Positions 58,742-64,000 of a stretch of DNA of 64,000 nt are shown piece by piece. Under the pieces are notes generated by a model. It worked only from the letters and a program-made list of their open reading frames with translations, was not told the origin of the DNA and searched no databases. The stretch covers positions 1 through 64,000 of the forward strand of contig JAHVJD010000010.1 in NCBI GenBank assembly GCA_019801415.1, read 5' to 3'. The stretch's first letter is position 1. Each line of letters opens with the position of its first letter. The DNA is from Nocardioides marinus. GTDB lineage: Bacteria; Pseudomonadota; Alphaproteobacteria; Rhodobacterales; Rhodobacteraceae. The position numbers and the translations under genes are program-made.

Positions 58742-58944
58742 CAGTGTTCTCCCAGTTTGGTCTCAGGGGTGTAGGTGCCGTCGACGACCTTCACCACCGC
58801 CTGACCGCAGCGCATGACGCCCTTCACGGGATCAAAGGCCTGGGTCGGGCTGCCGTGCAGCTCCCAACCCTTGTTCAGCGCGTCGGTCACCTTGTGGCAA
58901 AAGGCAGACGTGTCGTCTTCAGACAGAAATCGGTACAGTTTCAT
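58741..58944 (-). CDS. DUF1737 domain protein
   Basis: 67 aa, MKLYRFLSEDDTSAFCHKVT at the start and KGWELHGSPTQAFDPVKGVMRCGQAVVK in the middle, the DUF1737 pattern. No signal or helix. GGAGGATAACACC precedes ATG 58944. It lies between nnrU and mch with overlapping or 4-bp junctions, so it is part of that operon. Function unknown. Confidence 0.88.
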   Translation of the reverse strand: MKLYRFLSEDDTSAFCHKVTDALNKGWELHGSPTQAFDPVKGVMRCGQAVVKVVDGTYTPETKLGEH

Positions 58945-58948
58945 GGTG

Positions 58949-59497
58949 TTATCCTCCAAAGGGCGATGGCCCGACCATCCCGTGGACGTAGCCGATCACC
59001 CCCAGCAGCACAATCGAGCCGCCAAGGAACATGGCATCCTTGGCCAGGCTGCCCTTGGGGCCGGGCTGCCACTCGGGCTCCGAGCGGTTGATGACGATCA
59101 CCTCTGCCACCGCCCAGGCCAGCAGACCGCCGAACAGCACGAAGGACGCCAGATCCCAGTTCACCAAAAGATGCGCCAGTGCCCACAGCTTGATCCCTGC
59201 CAGCATCGGATGGCGCATGCCATGCAGCAGCGCGCCTTTCTTCGGTGCCGGGCTCATCAGGAAGATGGCGATCAGCACCAAAAGGTTGTTGATATGGCGC
59301 AGCACCGGCGGCACCGCCGCGATGTCGTAATACTCGGCACTGCGGTAGCCGATCACCATCAGCACCACCGACAGCAGCAGCACCAGCGCCACAAGCGGCC
59401 GCCCCTTGCTGCCCAGCGCAGCGCGCATGTCCGGGGCCAGCCGCTTGAACAGATGCGCGCCCCACCACAGCAAAAGTCCCAGAATCAGTAACGCCAT
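58949..59497 (-). CDS. NnrU family integral membrane protein
   Basis: 182 aa with about five helices (for example ALLILGLLLWWGAHLFKRL at the N terminus and LVALVLLLSVVLMVIGY near 33-50). NnrU-type motifs include HLLVNWDLASFVLFGGLLAWAVAEV around 115-140. NnrU was linked to nitrite/nitric oxide metabolism, but no denitrification genes or FNR-type site (TTGAT-N4-ATCAA) are seen here. It heads the nnrU-DUF1737-mch operon; a 17-bp palindrome lies 17 bp upstream of its start. Confidence 0.87.
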   Translation of the reverse strand: MALLILGLLLWWGAHLFKRLAPDMRAALGSKGRPLVALVLLLSVVLMVIGYRSAEYYDIAAVPPVLRHINNLLVLIAIFLMSPAPKKGALLHGMRHPMLAGIKLWALAHLLVNWDLASFVLFGGLLAWAVAEVIVINRSEPEWQPGPKGSLAKDAMFLGGSIVLLGVIGYVHGMVGPSPFGG

Positions 59498-59513
59498 GCC
59501 GGCCTCCCTCAGA

Positions 59514-59530
59514 TGTTAATTCGATTAACA
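59514..59530. promoter_or_regulatory. perfect TGTTAAT-TCG-ATTAACA palindrome before nnrU-mch
   Basis: Seven-base arms are exact reverse complements around TCG, lying in the 34 bp between the mcl2 stop and the nnrU start. It is placed to act as an operator for the nnrU-DUF1737-mch operon or on the mcl2 transcript. Confidence 0.55.
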
Positions 59531-59531
59531 C

Positions 59532-60386
59532 CTATTCGGAAAGCGCGGCGATTGCATCCGCTTTTGCAAGTATTTCGCGTGCCGTCGCCACATGCAGGTT
59601 CTCGACGATCTTGCCGTCCACCACGGCAACGCCCTGCCCCTCGGCTTCCGCCGCCTCGAACGCCGCGATCTGGCGCTGCGCGAGATCAATCTCCGCCTCC
59701 GACGGCGCGAAGGCGGCATTCGCGATCTCCACCTGCGCCGGGTGGATCAGCGTCTTGCCGTCAAAGCCCATGTCACGGCCCTGCTCGCATTCCGCGGCCA
59801 GCCCCTCGGCGTCCTTGAAGGCGTTGTAGACACCGTCGACGATCACCACGCCCTCGGCCTTGGCCGCCAGCAGGCACAGGCCCAGCCCCGCCATCATCGG
59901 CAGCCGGTCGGCGCGATAGCGGCATTGCAGCTCCTTGACCAGGTCATTGGTGCCCATCACCATGCCCTGAAGCCTGGGGTGCGCTGCGATCGCCGGTGCG
60001 TTCAGCATGCCGCGCGGCGTTTCCATCATCGCCCACAGCGGCATATCCCCGGTGATCTCCGCCAGCGCGTCCAGATCTGCCGGGCTGTCCACCTTGGGCA
60101 GCAACACCGCGTCGCAGTCCATCTGCGCCGCCGCCGCGGCATCGGCGCGACCCCAGTCTGTGTCCAACCCGTTGATCCGCACGATCTTCATACGCGCACC
60201 GTAGCCGCCCGCCGCCAGCGCCTCGGCCAGGGTCGCGCGCGCATTCTCTTTTTCCTCGGGCGAGACCGCGTCCTCGAGATCAAAGATCACCGCATCCACC
60301 GGCAGCTGCCGCGCCTTATCCAAGGCCCGCGGCTTGGAACCGGGGATATACAAAACCGAACGATATGGGCGGGTGCGCGGATCCAT
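59532..60386 (-). CDS. mcl2: (3S)-malyl-CoA thioesterase / CitE-like lyase
   Basis: 284 aa HpcH/HpaI aldolase-fold protein. RSVLYIPGSKPRALDKARQLPVDAVIFDLEDAVSPEEK (about 9-46) is the CitE/Mcl N terminus, with acidic metal residues in VIFDLEDAV and in PRGMLNAPAIA near 125. Two homologues exist in the pathway: Mcl1 (about 318 aa, lyase) and Mcl2 (about 285 aa, malyl-CoA thioesterase). Length and position beside mch and mdh match Mcl2 of Rhodobacter sphaeroides. The start ATG 60386 follows GGAGGCTCGTG. Confidence 0.85.
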   Translation of the reverse strand: MDPRTRPYRSVLYIPGSKPRALDKARQLPVDAVIFDLEDAVSPEEKENARATLAEALAAGGYGARMKIVRINGLDTDWGRADAAAAAQMDCDAVLLPKVDSPADLDALAEITGDMPLWAMMETPRGMLNAPAIAAHPRLQGMVMGTNDLVKELQCRYRADRLPMMAGLGLCLLAAKAEGVVIVDGVYNAFKDAEGLAAECEQGRDMGFDGKTLIHPAQVEIANAAFAPSEAEIDLAQRQIAAFEAAEAEGQGVAVVDGKIVENLHVATAREILAKADAIAALSE

Positions 60387-60410
60387 CACGAGCCTCCAGA
60401 AGTTATTTTA

Positions 60411-60442
60411 TTGCGCAAACGGCTACAGATTCGGTTGCAACC
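60411..60442 (-). promoter_or_regulatory. TTGCGCAA and GGTTGCAACC palindromes upstream of mcl2
   Basis: TTGCGCAA (60411-60418) and GGTTGCAACC (60433-60442) are perfect palindromes with a shared TTGC/GCAA pattern, 25-56 bp before mcl2. TTGCAA also occurs upstream of ccr. The rest of the 350-bp region 60387-60736 shows nothing further. Confidence 0.4.
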
Positions 60443-60736
60443 TTTCAAGGGGAATTTTGCCGCAGCGCAGAAACGCGCCAAGTGGATGACGCCCAATATT
60501 CTGAAAACAAATGTGAAATTGCCGGGTACGCGCCATTAACCACTTGTCAGCACCTGCCCGGCACAGTGTAAGGTACCACGGCACCGGACCCAGGCCGCCA
60601 TCTCCGGCCGCGCCCGACGCCAGCAGGCATGGGGCCTGCACCTGCAACTTCGTCACTCACCGGCCCACCCAGGGACGCCGGGGGCAGCGTTTCGCCGCCC
60701 CGCCCTGTCCGGCCGTTCCGGAAAGGGTAAAACAGT

Positions 60737-61051
60737 ATGAAACCGACATTTCCTGCACTGACGGCCGCCTGCGCGGTGGTGACCCTGGCGGCCGCCCCGG
60801 CGATGGCTCAGGGGCGCAACTGCGCCCCCCGCGACATGGTCGTGAAACGCCTGGCCGAGAAATACGGCGAAAGTCGCCAGAGCATCGGCATGGGCCAGCA
60901 GGGCGCGGTAATGGAGACCTTCGCCTCGGGCGAGACCGGCAGCTGGACCATCACCGTGACCACGCCGAACGGGATGACCTGCCTAGTGGCCTCGGGCCAA
61001 GCCTACGAAACCCTCGCCGAGGCGCTGCCGCAATCCGGCGACGACGCCTGA
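60737..61051 (+). CDS. small exported protein of unknown function
   Basis: 104 aa. Signal peptide KPTFPALTAACAVVTLAAAPAMAQ with cleavage after AMA, leaving an 80-residue periplasmic protein with two Cys (GRNCAPRD and MTCLVASG) that could form one disulfide. GGAAAGGG precedes ATG 60737. The pattern RDMVVKRLAEKYGES...SWTITVTTPNGMTCLV recurs in small Rhodobacterales proteins; I know no function. Confidence 0.78.
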   Translation: MKPTFPALTAACAVVTLAAAPAMAQGRNCAPRDMVVKRLAEKYGESRQSIGMGQQGAVMETFASGETGSWTITVTTPNGMTCLVASGQAYETLAEALPQSGDDA

Positions 61052-61147
61052 TCCGAGTGCCCGCGTCACCGCCCCGCGGCGGTGGTCCTCCCCGCGTCAC
61101 TGTGCTGAGGTCAGGGATGCTGCAGCGGACCGAGGCTGTCGCCGGTG

Positions 61148-61894
61148 TCAGACAAACCCGTCCCAGATCAGCTTGATCCCGGTGATGGTCAGCAACACGT
61201 AGGTCAGCCCGAAGAACCAGCGCTCGGGGATCCGGTGATGCAGCCATACCCCCAGCGCAGCGCCCCCCAGGGCAAAGGGCACCAGCATCAGATCCAGCAG
61301 CAATGTTTCACGTGTGAACAGCCCCAGCCCCGCATAGGGCACGGCCTTGGCCAGGTTGATCGCCCAGAAGGTCAGCACCGTGCTGGCCTGAAACTCTGTT
61401 TTCCGCAACCCAAGGCTGAGCAGGTAGACCGCCGCCGGCGGCCCTCCGGCATGGCTGACAAAGCTGGTGAAGCCAACAATCAGCCCCGCCAGCGCCCCTG
61501 CGGCCCGGCCCAGCGGGCGCGCGGTGACCACTGGCCAGCCCAGCTTGGCGCGCAGCTGCCACAGCACGAAGCCGACCGATACCGCACCAATCAGCACCCG
61601 CATCACATCCGCGTCCACTGCGCTGTACAGCCACGCCCCCAGCGCCACACCGGGCAGACCGCCCGCGATCAACAGCAGCGATGCGCGCAGGTTCCAGCGC
61701 CCCCAATAGGGTTTCAGCGACACCAGGTCGATCAGCATCAGCAGGGGCAGCATCAGCGCCAGCGCCATGCCCGGCTCCAGCACCAGCGCCAGAATCGCCG
61801 AGGACGCAAAGGCCGCGCCCGACCCGAAGCCACTTTTGGACACGCCTGCAAACAGAACCGCCGGAACCGCAAAGGCGAATATCGTGACATCCAT
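61148..61894 (-). CDS. TSUP family permease (TauE/SafE type)
   Basis: 248 aa with about seven to eight helices. The two TSUP repeats show FAGVSKSGFGSGAAFASSAIL (about 17-37) and GLIVGFTSFVSHAGGPPAAVYLL (about 135-157), the latter with the SHAGGPP motif. It exports or imports sulfur-containing or organic anions; substrate unknown. The reading frame extends far 5' through the opposite strand of mdh, but the protein starts at ATG 61894, just before the first helix. Confidence 0.88.
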   Translation of the reverse strand: MDVTIFAFAVPAVLFAGVSKSGFGSGAAFASSAILALVLEPGMALALMLPLLMLIDLVSLKPYWGRWNLRASLLLIAGGLPGVALGAWLYSAVDADVMRVLIGAVSVGFVLWQLRAKLGWPVVTARPLGRAAGALAGLIVGFTSFVSHAGGPPAAVYLLSLGLRKTEFQASTVLTFWAINLAKAVPYAGLGLFTRETLLLDLMLVPFALGGAALGVWLHHRIPERWFFGLTYVLLTITGIKLIWDGFV

Positions 61895-61939
61895 CACCGG
61901 GCTGCCCTCTTTGAAATCCTTTTGTCCCAACAGCCTTAG

Positions 61940-63022
<1,083 letters not shown>

Positions 63023-63052
63023 TCGCGCCCACCCTTTTTCTGAGACCATCGC

Positions 63053-63078
63053 AAAGGCCCGGTCATCCGGGCCTTTCG
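63053..63078 (+). terminator. rho-independent terminator of mdh
   Basis: AAAGGCCCGG (63053-63062), loop TCAT, CCGGGCCTTT (63067-63076): ten perfect pairs with the T run in the 3' arm. Confidence 0.88.
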
Positions 63079-63277
63079 CAATTCAGGGCCTGTACCCCAG
63101 CTGCCGTTGCTACTCCGCTTCGCCCGACCGGCGGACTTTGCCCCCCCAAGGCACGGCGCCCGCGTCCCCACTGATGCCCGTCGCACGGTATTTCACACCC
63201 AGCACCGCAGATCGCCCGCCGCTGACCGATCTTCAAGATTCGTTCCGCAAGCTGCGCAGCCCGCGGCAGGCCTATTT

Positions 63278-63309
63278 GTGATCACACGCGCAAAAACTGT
63301 GATCACAAA
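63278..63309. promoter_or_regulatory. paired GTGATCAC dyads upstream of sucC
   Basis: TTGTGATCACAC (core 63278-63285) and CTGTGATCACAAAA (core 63299-63306), centres 21 bp apart, 115-143 bp before sucC in the 398-bp mdh-sucC gap. Flanks match the sdhC pair at 56827-56858. Confidence 0.65.
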
Positions 63310-63420
63310 AGTGAAAAATCTTCGGCATTTCCCCGCGCCCGGTCAAAAAAGCCTTTAACACTTGGCCCTAAGACAGCCTATAAATCGACAGATAATTGCA
63401 GCCAGACGGGACCGTTTCAC

Positions 63421-64000
63421 ATGAACATCCACGAATATCAGGCCAAAGCCCTTCTTCGCAGCTATGGCGCGCCAGTGTCCGACGGGCGCGTGGTGCTGAA
63501 AGCCGAAGAGGCCAAGACCGCAGCCGGTGAACTGGACGGCCCGCTCTGGGTCGTCAAAGCCCAGATCCATGCGGGCGGCCGCGGCAAGGGCTCCTTCAAG
63601 GAGGCAGATGCCGGCGAAAAAGGCGGCGTGCGCCTGACCAAGTCGGTGGAAGAAGCCGCCGAGGAAGCCAAGAAGATGCTGGGCCGCACCCTGGTCACCC
63701 ATCAGACCGGCCCCGCAGGCAAGCAGGTGAACCGTATCTACATCGAGGCCGGTTCCGGTATCAAAACCGAACTGTACCTGGCGCTGCTGGTCGACCGCCA
63801 GACCTCGCGCATCTCCTTCGTCTGCTCGACCGAGGGCGGCATGGACATCGAGGAAGTGGCCGAAGCCACCCCCGAGAAGATCCTGTCCTTCTCCGTTGAC
63901 CCGGCCACCGGCTACCAGCCCTACCACGGCCGCCGCATCGCGTTTTCGCTGGGCCTGCAGGGCGCGCAGATCAAGCAGTGCGTCAAGCTGATGGGTCAGC
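63421..64000 (+). CDS. sucC: succinate-CoA ligase (ADP-forming) beta subunit, 3' end beyond the window
   Basis: The first 193 codons are present and run off the window. [21 protein letters not shown] at the N terminus, [21 protein letters not shown] (about 42-62) and [25 protein letters not shown] (about 123-147) are the ATP-grasp SucC signature. The enzyme makes ATP and succinate from succinyl-CoA in the TCA cycle and accepts succinyl-CoA formed by phenylacetate breakdown. Its promoter region carries the dyads shared with sdhC. The gene order mch, mcl2, mdh, sucC follows other Rhodobacterales. Confidence 0.97.
   Translation, partial: MNIHEYQAKALLRSYGAPVSDGRVVLKAEEAKTAAGELDGPLWVVKAQIHAGGRGKGSFKEADAGEKGGVRLTKSVEEAAEEAKKMLGRTLVTHQTGPAGKQVNRIYIEAGSGIKTELYLALLVDRQTSRISFVCSTEGGMDIEEVAEATPEKILSFSVDPATGYQPYHGRRIAFSLGLQGAQIKQCVKLMGQ

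Noticed and set aside
59470-59535. FNR/DnrD box controlling nnrU
   Set aside because: The palindrome is TGTTAAT-TCG-ATTAACA and does not fit TTGAT-N4-ATCAA; no denitrification genes are in the window.

Overview
This is a GC-rich alphaproteobacterial chromosome segment. It most resembles the Rhodobacterales, probably the Roseobacter group (Ruegeria/Phaeobacter type). The reasons are the split ethylmalonyl-CoA pathway (ccr, ecm, mch, mcl2) beside sdhCDAB, mdh and sucC, TRAP and BMP-type transporters, a LuxR/LuxI pair, an alphaproteobacterial ornithine decarboxylase leader and an Irr-box-like site. I see no rRNA, tRNA, CRISPR array, phage or insertion sequence; the window reads as core and catabolic chromosome.

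Layout. 1-557: no convincing gene. 558-10226: a small surface protein, an RpiR regulator, and a divergent operon of N-formylglutamate amidohydrolase-like protein, TRAP transporter (DctQ, DctM, DctP), glutamine-synthetase-like ligase, aldehyde dehydrogenase and iron alcohol dehydrogenase, closed by a terminator. The enzyme set suggests a gamma-glutamylated intermediate pathway. 10259-12422: LacI regulator divergent from gap, with tandem operator-like dyads between them. 12737-17601: phosphonate-type ABC importer (phnC, phnD, two phnE) plus a phn-associated hexapeptide transferase, without C-P lyase genes. 17737-18426: rpe.

18659-28331: FadJ-type beta-oxidation protein, then phenylacetate genes (thiolase, paaABCDE, an extra PaaA/PaaC-like ferritin-fold protein, a VOC protein). 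A broken GNAT gene lies between fadJ and the thiolase. 28377-31517: fold-IV aminotransferase, UspA, Nfu-type Fe-S protein with an Irr-box-like site, tsaB, rimI-like GNAT. 31681-36545: BMP-type ABC importer, probably for nucleosides or purines. 36738-41624: TSUP permease plus TIGR02186 protein, SDR, RecD-like helicase and luxI. 41716-47768: luxR, ccr, plsB-like acyltransferase, ecm. 47886-53194: H-NS-like protein, deoD, DUF1989 protein, ornithine decarboxylase with a speF-type leader, small proteins, ZIP-like transporter. 53312-64000: sdhCDAB, DUF1194 protein, nnrU-DUF1737-mch, mcl2, small secreted protein, TSUP permease, mdh and the start of sucC.

How it fits together. Phenylacetate yields acetyl-CoA and succinyl-CoA. 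Ccr, Ecm, Mch and Mcl2 belong to the acetyl-CoA-assimilating ethylmalonyl-CoA pathway, whose products enter the TCA steps catalysed by Sdh, Mdh and Suc. Upstream of both sdhC and sucC lie paired GTGATCAC dyads 20-21 bp apart, suggesting a shared regulator. The most interesting unexplained structures are a repeat found mostly at gene 3' ends, with constant flanks and a variable apical hairpin (six copies), a branched RNA-like element between paaC and paaD, a hairpin covering the luxI ribosome binding site, and the degenerate extra ferritin-like gene after paaE.
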